The position numbers and the translations under genes were made by a program. 64,000 nt of DNA, from assembly GCA_024364735.1 (NCBI GenBank), contig JAGFNQ010000953.1, positions 72,199-136,198 of the forward strand, read 5' to 3'. Positions 21,686 through 32,162 of the stretch are shown one piece after another; positions within the stretch are counted from its first letter, which is position 1, and each line of letters starts with the position of its first letter. The notes under the pieces are model-generated. The model was given only the letters and a program-made list of their open reading frames with translations, was not told the DNA's origin and did no database searches. The stretch is from Boesenbergia rotunda (lineage: Eukaryota > Streptophyta > Magnoliopsida > Zingiberales > Zingiberaceae).

Positions 21686-23631
21686 CTTTTTTCCACTAGT
21701 GAATCTAAATACATGATTGGTACTCTACATGCAAGTATATCCATATCAAACTCACCTACGGGGTACGAAAGTCCAAAATCCCCAAACTTGAATGGTCACC
21801 AAACCATAAGCAAATATAATACTTTCTGTATGTGCATGTCATCCAAATGAAACAATCATAGCTCAAATAAGTGCAGCAAACACAAACAAATGTAATCTAT
21901 GCAATCGTGCATATGATGCAATGACATGGTTACCCCTGACGCCAGCCAGCCACCGTCACTGGTTATGGGTGAGGTCGAATAGGTAGGGCTATGACAAATA
22001 TACGCACTCTGCCATCACTGCTCCTGAGTGATCGAGTGGACAGGATGCTAGTGGAGGTCACGCCCGTCCTACCCCAAATCATATGGGTGAGCACCGCTCT
22101 CATCTCCTCATATCACGGGAAAGAGGAGGGAACCCTGTCTGCTACCATGCTGCGGATACCACTACCCATGAGTGGTCGAGCGAAGCCTTGACAGGGCAAC
22201 TGCACACACCCTGCTGATAGTACCACTCACTCATGAGTGGCAATGTATGCAGATCCTGATATGACTGACGATCCGTCTCAACCATAAGGGAGCCAGGGAT
22301 CGCTAGTTATGCAATAATGCAATGATGGTGCATGACGCTAACACCCATCAAGCAAACCTCAAAATGATATGCACTGGTCTGAAGCATAAATCATGATAAA
22401 CAAATAACATACTAGACATGCAATAATACTAGGTATCGATAAACATGTATACTCTCTAGAATCAGAGTATCAAGCATAGAGACTGTATGAAAAATAAATT
22501 TGAGCATGCCAAAGGGTCAAGTAGTAAGTACCAAGCAGGATAATCAAAGATAGATAAAGGTAAAATCCTACTACTATCCATACGAGAAACCATATATAGA
22601 AATCTAAAATATCTACATAGATACGTCAGAAGGTATCTGCCTCGTAAATGTAGTGTATGTATCGGAACTCTCTTCCAAATGTCTGAAATAAATCAATGTC
22701 CTATATCAAAGGACATTGTTTAGCTATTTATATAATTAATCAATTAGCTAATCTTCATATAAGCAAAAAATCAGGATCATCCAAATTATCATATTTCATT
22801 TAATTATCCTAATTAAAATAATTGGGTTCAATTTCCTTATTATCCTAACATCCCTAAATTTCTCTAATTAACCCATGCCTAAACGTCACATGATACATAG
22901 GATCACCAAAATAAACAAAAACTCCCAATTAAAATCTCACGACCCAACTACCAAAATTCCTAATTCACAATCAAACTTAACCTGTACCCTCATCCCAGGT
23001 AATCACTCACCACTCAACTTTATTATTAGATTCATAGTGGTACACACAAACAAAGCAGCGATCGAAGACCAAACTACAATTTAAGCTCCAATGCACAACT
23101 TCGACCTTTGGATGATTGATGTTCAAGAACCTTATCTAAGCAAAACAAAACCATACAGTGCTGAAATCAAATTCTACACAAGGTATCCCAACCCAAATCC
23201 ACCTCTGAATCTGCTCCAAAATTACAGAACCAAAACCATACGAAATCCACCCGTTACCAGGAAGATTGCTGGCGGCGGCGTACGCTGGATCACGGGGAGA
23301 GGGAGTTGCTGTCGCGAAGTTTGCCATGCACTATAGGTTGCTCGACGCCCCTGCTCCGCAACAGAGAATGCCCACGAGAAGAGCTCCGACCATGAGGAAG
23401 ATTTCAGTGGAGGAGAAGAACGAGGTGAGAGTTCGCGTGGGAGAGGAGTCGTTGGTGCTCAGGGGAAGAAGAATATGATGAAGAAGAAGAAGAAGAAGGG
23501 GAGGAAGAAGGCGTCGTGAGGGATTGGGTCGTGTGGTTCATGAGGAGAGGGAGAGGAAAAGAAATGTTTTTATATAAATTTTATGCACTTTTGCATAAAA
23601 ACCCTTCAAGTTTTACATATTTAACAAAATA

Positions 23632-24845
23632 TGTTGGATACAAGTGAATGGAAAAGGAGGTGGAGAGAAAAGAGACTCTATTGTAAATGAGGCTTTAGTC
23701 CCACATTGGGAGTTTCAAGGCATATTGGTTGGTTAAAATTGATTCACAAACATGTTAGTTGTGAACAAATGCATGAGAAAAGGCTCTCTTTCACGCGTGG
23801 GTGCGCACAGGGGGGTTACAAATCCAAAGCCCGGATTTATACTGAACCAAGTTGACTCGTGTGTGAGCACGACTTACGTGCGTTGAATGCAGAACCGGTC
23901 GGGGCAAAATTTGTCCAAGCGAATGAACTACCGTTTTGCCACCTGAATAATTTTTTGCTTTTTGCTCATATGTAACGGATGCATTGATTGATGATTAATG
24001 CAGAATCTATAATCTCCAGACGTTTTGATTGGAGGCAAGGGTTGCAAATCCAAAGCTCGGATTTGCACTGAACCAAGCTGACTCGTGTGTGAGCACGATT
24101 TGTGCTCATCGAATGCAAGACCGGTCGGGACAAAATTTGTCCAAGCGAATGAATCACCGTTTTGCTATCTGAATAATTTTTTGTTTGTTGCTCATATGTA
24201 ACGGATGCATTGATTGATGATTAATGCAGAATCTATAATCTCCAGACGTTTTGATTGGAGGCAAGGGTTGCAAATCCAAAGCTCGGATTTGCACTGAACC
24301 AAGCTGACTCGTGTGTGAGCACGATTTGTGCTCATCGAATGCAAGACCGGTCGGGACAAAATTTGTCCAAGCGAATGAATCACCGTTTTGCTATCTGAAT
24401 AATTTTTTGTTTGTTGCTCATATGTAACGGATGCATTGATTGATGATTAATGCAGAATCTGTAATCTCCAGACATGTTGACCGGACGAGTTAATGAGCAG
24501 TAACTCTAGACGTTTTGATATGGATGGTTAATGAGCAGTAAATGATGTTAATTCAATCATTAATTTCTACATGAATCTAAGCCCTATATAAGAGGTTGTG
24601 ACCAAGAGCAAAAAAAGTACACAAGGAATAGAGTAAAAATTTTCGTCCACCTTCGTTCCACAAATCTTTCGTGTGTTCCCACTAGGTAGATTACCCGTGG
24701 TAGTAGTCGAGTGGTCTCTTAGTTCACTACCAGCAACCAGTGCTTGGTTGTGTTCGTGGTTTTGCTGTTGTATCCTAGGAAATAGACATCCATCATCACC
24801 TTGAAGCACAGTCTGAGGAGGGCAAATCTGTTTTAAGGAAACCGT
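23632..24845 (+). repeat. Copia-type LTR E, right end uncertain
   Basis: It starts TGTTGGATACAAGTG a few bases after gypsy D and contains the common plant LTR phrase 'tagtcccacattggga'. It has three tandem repeats in its promoter-side half and a TATA box (TATATAAG, 24585-24592) followed by a leader-like stretch. A different LTR takes over near 24850, so the 3' border was not fixed. Confidence 0.65.
23815..24472 (+). repeat. 226-bp tandem repeat, three units, upstream of LTR E TATA box
   Basis: Period 226 bp, first unit from 23815. The second and third units are almost identical; the first is visibly diverged. Each unit contains 'actgaaccaa', 'gcgaatgaa' and 'atgcattgattgatga'. Two identical 63-aa frames on the minus strand are by-products of the repeat. 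Confidence 0.92.
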
Positions 24846-25765
24846 AAGATTTTGATGTGATCAACCGATTTAAGTTATGTCCTGGTGTGTTTAATCCCTG
24901 TGTCTAAGTGTACAGGAACTTAGGAGCGTAGGAAGTCAAGCGGAAGACGCAGTGGTCGAGAAGGATGGCACGAAGAAGGAGCCGATGGGCTCGATGCATC
25001 CGAGGGACGCGGAGTTCTGCGAAAGAGTACGTCGGTGGAGCGAGAAGGACGCGCATGGCGTCCGAGGGACGAGAAGCCTGGAGGAAGAACGCTCGAGGGG
25101 CGAAAGGGCGAAGTCGGGTTCGGGTGAGCCTAACTCCGGTTGGCCAGAAATTACCCAAGAAAACCAGAATATAGGCTAGAGAATAGTCGACAGGTTGCTG
25201 ACCAAAACAACCACTGTCGGGCGCCTGTGTGCACATGGGCGCCTGGGCTATCGGGCGCCCGAGCACTCGGGCGCCCCTGTGCTATCAGGCGCCCGAGAGG
25301 TTAATTCTAGTCGTTTGTGAACGTTGCTTTCTAGATAAGCATCAGGCCACGTGTCAGGCGCCCAAGAGCTCTCAGACGCCCTACAAGTGCTACGTCAGCA
25401 AACGAATAAATCTTATTGGAGCTGTAAATAGACCATGAAGCTCAGTTTCATTAATCCAATGCATTCCAAGCATTAACAAACAAGTTTAGTGTAATTATTC
25501 TTTCTTTTTTTGATCTTTCCACGTGTAAGAGGCTTTTCCGCCCGAAGAAGTTATATTCAAAAGAATCGAGTCATATTCAGCTTTGGATTAGTAACCTCCC
25601 CGGTTGCAAACTAAGTAAATCCTATTGCCTCTTTATTTATAGTTTGCTTAATTTGTTTATGATATTTGTATTTTAACTAACATCTTTGTTAAGTTCAAAC
25701 AAAAGATTGAGTTTTCTTTTTCAGGGGCAATTCACTCCCCCTCTTGCCGACCTTCGATCACCGTC
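24846..25765 (+). repeat. Copia (SIRE-like) LTR fragment
   Basis: It has 'tgtacaggaacttaggagc', a GC-rich block with repeated GGGCGCCC and a late 'ggggcaattcactccccctc' phrase. The GGGCGCC blocks and 'ttcaccccc' end are shared with copia A and G, so it belongs to that LTR group, reading rightwards. Its first bases are missing and no primer site follows. Frames at 24952-25179 are not genes. Confidence 0.6.
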
Positions 25766-25795
25766 AGAAACTGCATTAAGCAAACCTCAACAACT

Positions 25796-26165
25796 CTTCA
25801 TCTCTAACTCGGGAGCTCTAGCTCAGGAATTGCAGTTCGGGAGTCTGCACAAAGACTCTGCAGCTCGGGAGCCCCAACTCGAGAATTGCAACTCGAGAAC
25901 TGTAGCTCGGGAGTCTGCATAAAGACACTGTAGCTCGAGAGTCTCCATCTCAGGAGATTCAGCTTAAGAGTCTCCAACTCGGGAACTGCAGCTTGGAAAT
26001 TAGCACAAAGACTTTGCAGCTTAGGAGATCCAACTCAGGAGTCTCTAGCTCGGAAGATCCAACTCGGGAGTTTGTACAAGGACTCTGCAATCTGACTCTT
26101 CAACCCGGGAGTCTCCAACTTGGGAGATCCAGCTCAGGAGTCTATACTTAGACTTTGAAGTAACC
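25796..26165. repeat. Degenerate short repeat around 'ctcgggagtct'
   Basis: About twenty variants of an 11-16 base phrase (aactcgggagtct, agctcgggag, tgcacaaagactctgca) with irregular spacing. Some form a higher-order unit of about 60-70 bases. No coding reading is supported. Confidence 0.6.
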
Positions 26166-26835
26166 ACTCTGCATACAAGCAGCTTAGGTCTTTTAGGCCA
26201 CTCAAGATAAGTTGAAATTATATTTTATAATTTCAACTTAATATATTATCTTGACAGTATCTCGAACAAAATAAATCAAGCCAAGCTTGAATAATAATTT
26301 CAAATGCTTGGTTAATTTAAAATTCAACTTGGATTGGCTTAGTTAAATTATCAAATAAGCTTGAACAATTTAAAATTGACTCGACTCGGCTTATTTATAG
26401 TTCTATTTTTGTCCATTATTTTCTTATCTTCCTGTCCTATTAATTGAATGATAGAAAAAAAAAATTGTTTTGAATTGAAAAAATAAAATGTTCACCTACT
26501 GTCGGGGTCCCGCATGGTTACTATCCTTCAATCGTCTATTTCGATCAAATTATAATCTGGAAAAAAAAATGAACCTAAGAGGATCATGGTCTACACGGTC
26601 AAAATCCGATTGCTACCAAACCCTGACCGATTCGCGATAGGATTGTAGCCTAGTCCCACCCAAAGGTTTTATTTTTTCGGTTAAAAATGATATTTTTCTT
26701 CTTTAATGGGACAAGTAGGACAAGAGGATTACGGGACAGATGACGAGGGCAAAAAGCTGGTGGAAAAATATGATTTGAATACGAACAGGTTGGACCATTG
26801 AGGAGACGGGCAGGCGCGTCCGAAGCGACGGGAAT
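26166..26835. other. AT-rich spacer and probable promoter of the AlaX gene
   Basis: No element or gene recognised. The last 130 bases before the start codon are purine-rich and then GC-rich. No convincing TATA box was seen. Confidence 0.4.
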
Positions 26836-28904
26836 ATGGCGGCGGAAGCGCTACCGGCGACGAAATTGGCCTACTTCGACGACATGTGGGCCGTTGAAGC
26901 TACCGCCGTCCTCCTCGCCCAGCTCCAAGTAAGCGTTTGCGACTCTGCAAATCGTTCCCTGTTGCAAAAGTAGAACCCTAAATTTGGTTTCATTTTTTGT
27001 GAGGAAAAGACCGACGACGGCCGAATCGCGTTGATACTAGATTCTACAGTCTTCTACCCTCAGGGTGGGGGGCAGCCAGCCGACACCGGATTCATCTCAG
27101 GGCCTGCCTCTGGCTTCAAGTTCGTCGTGGAGGACGTGAGGTTGAAGGACGGGCTGGTGAGTGAACTATCCTCTTCCAGATCCTTCAGAGCCGTTAACGT
27201 CACAACACAAGGCTGTTGTAAGGATAAATTGATAGAATTCAAGAAATTGAATCTTTGGAGGCTGTCATTTCGTGACTAACTGTTCATGAACGCTTGCTGT
27301 TATCTGTTCCTCCGTCAAACTGGTATATGTGTCAGTAACTCCGTATGGTATGATATGTCTAAGACCAAATCGTGTTTTGGACCTTAGAACACCTGGCTTC
27401 GGGTTGTAGCATGCCAGAAACTTACGATGTTAGATTCTTAGGATATGTTATGCTAAATAGAGATGAATGGTCTAGCTCGTTAATTCAATTTTTTAACTAA
27501 GTTTTTTATCTAGTGGGCCAATGGCTGCAGACCTTTGTCACCTTACAAGAGTTTGATGGCTTTGATATCAACATACCCATGCCTGACTTAGATCTTAGTC
27601 ATTGCAAGGTTCTTTCTCTGTTTTTATTTTTCCTTTCTTCAATCCTTGTCAGGTTTACCATTATGGTTTCTTCGAGAGTCCTCAGAGTGATTGTGCTGTC
27701 ATGCCAAAACTTGGAGACGAACTTAACTTGCATGTTGACCCCCAAAGACGGGACCATAACTCAAGGTATTAAATTTTATATATAGCATGAGTTTCTCTCA
27801 TTTGACATATTAATTCTGACTGCATATGATGTCTATATTGTTTCTTTTCTTGTTGTGACATTTTGTTTGCTCTAACTTGATGTAATTTTCCATTGATGAA
27901 CCGATTAGTCGTCATCTGTTTTTAAGTTTTAAAACATTCCAATACTGGAGTGGAGGTTCTAGTCGTTGTTGGACAATCATTGACTATTTAAAGAGGTTTT
28001 GGATTGGATCAAAATGTCTCGTGCAAGGTGGCATTGAAATTTAAAACCCTGTCATTTGCATATATTGCAACTACATTAGAAGCTAGTTGCAACAATAACA
28101 ATGCTCTACATTTCACTTACCACTAGGGCTATGTTTGGTTAGAGGTAATGTAATCAAGTCTATAATGTAATTAGACATGGAATGTAATTCAGATTACATG
28201 GTGTTGGCCTTGTAATCCATATTACAAAACTTCAGTTAGCTTTTGTAATTCAGATTACATTACATTACAGTTTTAAAATTATACCAAACAAAGTAATCAA
28301 TTTATAATGTATTCTTGATTATATTACAAAGCTGATTACCCCTCACCAAACATAGCCTAAGGGCAGAAACGAGGATTTCATGTTTAATATTGAATATCTT
28401 GATCAACATGTGTGGCAAGTAATATATCAACAAGTCCATATGCTAGCTATCATGGTAACTCAATTTGTTCTGAGATTTTGAAATTCCAATGTATGCCAAC
28501 TTTTTCTTCGTTTGTAGGAATGTCCAAGTTAAACCTACCACAGCTGATATGGTTAAGCTGGCTATTACAACATCTCATGTAGCCAGCTTGCTTTGAAACA
28601 ATAACTTGCATGTTAGATATATTGATCCACATTTTTATTTCATCCTTATTTTGCTTGTTTTTGAATCAACAAGAAGTGTATGGTTATTGTCATTTACAAT
28701 CAGCTATTTATTTTGATTTTTTGAGGACTCAGTATCTAATTGCACCATAGAGCCGTAATGGTTTTATTGTGATTACCAACTGACTGTAATCCTCTTCCCC
28801 TGCGACCCTTCCCCATACAGTATCTCTTTGTTCATGACTTATTTTAGTTTTTTTTATTCTTGGTATTATCAGTATTTACCTTTAGATTCATCTAGCTCCA
28901 GGGT

Positions 28905-28955
<51 letters not shown>

Positions 28956-31900
28956 CGTATTTTATTTAGTATCTTTTAGCATCTACTTTAGTTATATTCT
29001 TGTTTATCGATAGTTGACTAAGCTTATGCAAAATTCTCCATTGATTTTTTGGAATAACCCAGTTATTGGTGGGATATTCTCCCTTTATCCAAAAGTAGAA
29101 TATTCTCACTTTTCTTGGTGATTCTTCACATGATTAACATTCCAACCATCTTATACTTCAGTCTAAGACTTAAATTCTGCTGGCGGTTATTCTCACTTTG
29201 CTTTTCTTTATTTCCACAGACTTCACTCGGCAGGCCATTTGCTTGATGCTTGCATGCACAAAGTGGGTTTGTCTCATTTAGAACCATCTAAAGCTTATCA
29301 TTTCCCTGATAGGTATGGTATCTGCTGCATTTTTTAGATATGTTTTTTATAGCAGTTATTACATTATTCTTGTACTAAATATGGCCTAAGTTCGCCTTCA
29401 ATAATCGTATTAGATTGCCTTTCTAGGCGATTTTGGTACTTTTATGTCCTTTCTTTTGATGCTACTTGTGCAGTTGATATGTATTTCTACAACTCATTTC
29501 ACTTTCACATCATATCTATGCACTAAAGGTTGGATTCTGTAAAATTTTAGATTTCCTGTATGCCAGATTTTATTTTGCGGTGATTGTCCATCTGGGTATT
29601 GCTAGAAATGCCATCTTGAATAGAGGTTCGTAGCATTATAAATTAAGATCCATGTAGCTGGGCACTAACTCCTTGATTTTTTTTTGTAGAACCAGTGCCC
29701 TCTGCACTTTATTTATTGTATTTTTTTCTATAGTATGAGTAACAATCTGTGGAGTGATTCTGGTGTTCACATTAAGTTTCATATTGCACATAATGTAACA
29801 TCCTAAAAATTAGTAGCCAAATACCATTTATCCCATTTATCCCATTACATTGTCCTTGCTTCTACATTGTAACTAGTTTCATATTGCATATAATGCAACA
29901 TCCTGGTGGCAAAAGGCGATTCGCTCGCCCCTGGAGCCCCTGCCAACCCGTCCCAGGGCCAACACGGATGAGGTAAATCATGGGGCTATTAGCCCGACAG
30001 TGACTAGTGCTTAAGAGAGGGCAGACACCTGACTTTGAAAGGATTTGACCCTAGACCTCATGATGGCAACGCCTCATGCGCTAGCTATCATTCCATCCCG
30101 TGGGGACATATAATGCAACATCCTGAACATTAGAAGCCAAATACCATTTATTCCATTATATTGTTCCTGACCAACATTATTTATAATACCTTTTTCCTTT
30201 TTATTCCATGTTCACTAGTATTCTTGGAGACTATCAATGCCATATGTACTACAAATGTAATTTGTAACAAGGGTTTATCTGACAATGTACTCTTGGTATA
30301 TTAATATATGGTGCTTCAAATGGCTCAGAAAACGTGATCCTCAAAATATGTATTTACTGTCCTTTTATTGGGATTCAAACTCTTTGCTGGGAAATCGTTG
30401 TTTTTACTGGTATTATTGTTGTTCTACCAATTTTTCCAAGTAATCACATTTTTCTTCAGGCGTATATTATAGGTAGACTGCCCCATGTATCTCTTTCAAT
30501 TTTTAAATCTCCACTTGAACCCCTCTATTAATTGGATTTTGCAAATTTAGATGTGTAATTTAAGAAAATAAAACTTTAGAAGTTCATGTTTCCTACATGA
30601 GATTTTTTTTTAAAAAAAATATCATGTGCTTGTTTTTTTTTTTGTTTTTAAAAAGGATATTTATCAGATTCGATTAACTTAACTATAGTGTCCAATTAAG
30701 AGTCCTACTGGATTATGGAACTAACAGTGGGTACGTGAAAGACACCCAAGCTTCAAAGGGTCTCTTGAATCCCATATTTTGACACAATTTTTTTGTTTGT
30801 AGTCTTGATGCTAATTATCTGTTGTCTGCAGTCCATTCGTCGAGTACAGAGGCCTAATCCCACAGGGTCTGCTCCAAGTCAAACAAAAGGAATTGGAGAA
30901 AGAAGCAAATGCTTTGATTTTAACTGGAGGAAAAGTTTGCACAATGCCATGAATCTAATCCATTTATAGGCTCCTTGCATATGTTTTAGGATTTTTCTGA
31001 TACTCTATGATAATGTGATTATTGTGTTAGATTTCAGCTTCCATCTTATCGTATGATGAAGCTTCTGAGTGGTGTGGTGGCGTTCTTCCCAGTTACATTG
31101 CAAAGGTACTTACGATTATAAGCAAAATTGCTATGGAATAATCTGTATTTTTGTTACCCCTATAAACCTATTTCTTTTTTTTATGGCCCTGCTAATGTCT
31201 ATTCTCAAATAATTTGTTGCCCATTTTCTATAATCAACTTCATTTTGAATATCATTAGTACTAAGGTCTATATTTGAATAATTATTTTTTTCCTTCATCA
31301 TGATGACTTCTATTCTTCTAACATTTGCAGTCAGATAAAATTATACTCTTTTTGTCTTTTTTACTCATTAGAAGATTTCTTTTCAATTAATAATATGAGA
31401 TAATCATGCATGGTATTGTGTCATTTTCATCCTGGCACTGAAGGAAGATTTACTTTATTCGTCACACGTGATCTTCATATACATATGTTAACTGGAGATT
31501 GTTATACCTTTATTTGTTAATGATCTTTTGGTGTTACATAAAACTATCCAGGATAGCAGTCCACGGATAGTGAAGTTAGGTGACCATCCTGGTGGTCCTT
31601 GTGGAGGGACTCATGTCAAAGACATTGCTAATATAAGGAGCATGAAAGTAAGTTTGACTTGGGATTTCAGTTAGTCTGTCTTTCAATTTCAAATCATATT
31701 TACAGTCGCTGATAATATCTTGCACACCGCCCAAAAAATTAAGGTTCTGATAAACTCGAAGCCTATGCATATATGTTTAGTTTCCTATTGGAATGGGGAA
31801 TGGAACTAGAAAAGTTGGTATGAAAAATAGAAAAGTTTGGAGCTCAAAACTTTAGGGTCATAATGTGGAAACCCACTGTGAAGAACATGTATAATGAACA

Positions 31901-32162
31901 AATGCCCATTAATGAGATAGGATTCTGATTCAACTTTGGTTTGTGTTGCAAGGGTATTTTATTGCTTTCAGAGTTACTTTTTTGGATATCTTTATGATGC
32001 CCACATGTTGCTCCATGCCTTTGTATTTTCTGAACACAGTTTGTCATGGTAATTTTCAGTCATTTGAACCTGCTAACATCTGTTAGTTTCCCATGGTTCC
32101 AGATCACCCAGATCCGAACAAAGAAAGGATGCACTAAAGTTTCTTATAGCATTGGCACTTGA
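26836..32162 (+). CDS. AlaX-type alanyl-tRNA editing protein, eight exons, 259 aa
   Basis: Exons: 26836-26928, 27010-27156, 27653-27765, 29220-29312, 30832-30934, 31031-31105, 31552-31647, 32103-32162. All borders are GT-AG and phases agree throughout. The acceptor of exon two could be 27004, adding two residues in frame. The family is free-standing relatives of the AlaRS editing domain, which hydrolyse Ser or Gly wrongly attached to tRNA-Ala. Visible signatures: PQGGGQPADTG (residues 48-58), the zinc motif HSAGH (120-124) and CGGTH (225-229), which together supply the zinc ligands and catalytic pocket. The start ATG lies in 'aatATGGCGGCGG', a good plant context. No targeting peptide is obvious, so cytosol is likely. 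All key residues are present and I found no stop or frameshift. Intron three is 1.45 kb and intron four 1.5 kb, both with insertions. Confidence 0.93.
28127..28357. mobile_element. Tourist-like MITE (PIF/Harbinger group) in intron three
   Basis: Inverted ends GGCTATGTTTGGTTAGAGG and GGCTATGTTTGGTGAGGGG enclose about 230 bp. Three-base flanks TAG and TAA fit a slightly decayed TWA duplication. The interior is AT-rich with repeated 'gtaattcagattaca'. No coding capacity. Confidence 0.75.
28905..28955 (+). repeat. Poly-G run of 51 bases in intron three
   Basis: Uninterrupted G after 'cagggt'. A run this long is rare in plant DNA and is prone to both slippage and assembly error. The Gly-rich frame across it is meaningless. 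Confidence 0.9.
29906..30106 (-). mobile_element. tRNA-derived SINE with 19-bp target duplication, in intron four
   Basis: A 201-bp body flanked by a perfect 19-bp duplication (29887-29905 and 30107-30125, catataatgcaacatcctg). On the minus strand an A-box-like TAGCTAGCGCAT (30076-30087) is followed by a B box GGGTCAAATCC (30041-30051, 10 of 11 positions to the consensus). The pol III promoter thus lies near the 5' end of the minus-strand copy. The 3' end is 'gccttttgccac'. The target lies in a local direct duplication: a diverged copy of the flank occurs at about 29784-29870. Inserted antisense to the host gene. Confidence 0.85.

Larger units (their letters stand above)
17912..21701. mobile_element. 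Non-autonomous CACTA (En/Spm, CMC) transposon, 3790 bp
   Basis: The ends are CACTAGTACAAAAAAG and, inverted, CACTAGTGGAAAAAAG. The 3-bp sequence AAT flanks both sides, and the empty site in the sister LTR near 11753 carries a single copy, as expected for CACTA. Both ends hold subterminal repeats built on AACACCGGTT and its complement. There is no transposase; the interior consists of a promoter/leader-like block and a genomic piece of a MOR1-type gene. It would need a transposase supplied by a related element. Confidence 0.93.
11488..23626 (-). mobile_element. Gypsy LTR retrotransposon D with two LTRs, both disrupted
   Basis: The two LTRs are clearly homologous over about 2.2 kb. The interior holds decayed pol on the minus strand and a captured kinase exon. 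The 3' LTR lost its outer end to copia C, and the 5' LTR is split by a CACTA element. The integrase tail, RNase H and 'HPGKAKIVADTLN' phrase place it in Ty3/gypsy, most like the chromovirus (Tekay/Del) branch. A chromodomain is not shown. Confidence 0.85.
17398..23626 (-). repeat. 5' LTR of gypsy D, split by CACTA
   Basis: Without the inserted element and its duplicated AAT the LTR is about 2436 bp, opening TGTTAAATATG and ending GGCGTGACA on the minus strand. It matches the 3' LTR throughout, with scattered substitutions and short indels. It therefore shows what the empty CACTA target looked like. Confidence 0.88.

Noticed and set aside
23966..24383. Two identical 63-aa proteins on the minus strand, or a CRISPR-like array
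   Set aside because: They come from the 226-bp tandem repeat. Units are contiguous without unique spacers, and the genome is a plant.
28828..29013. Gly-rich protein
   Set aside because: It is the poly-G run read as codons inside an intron.
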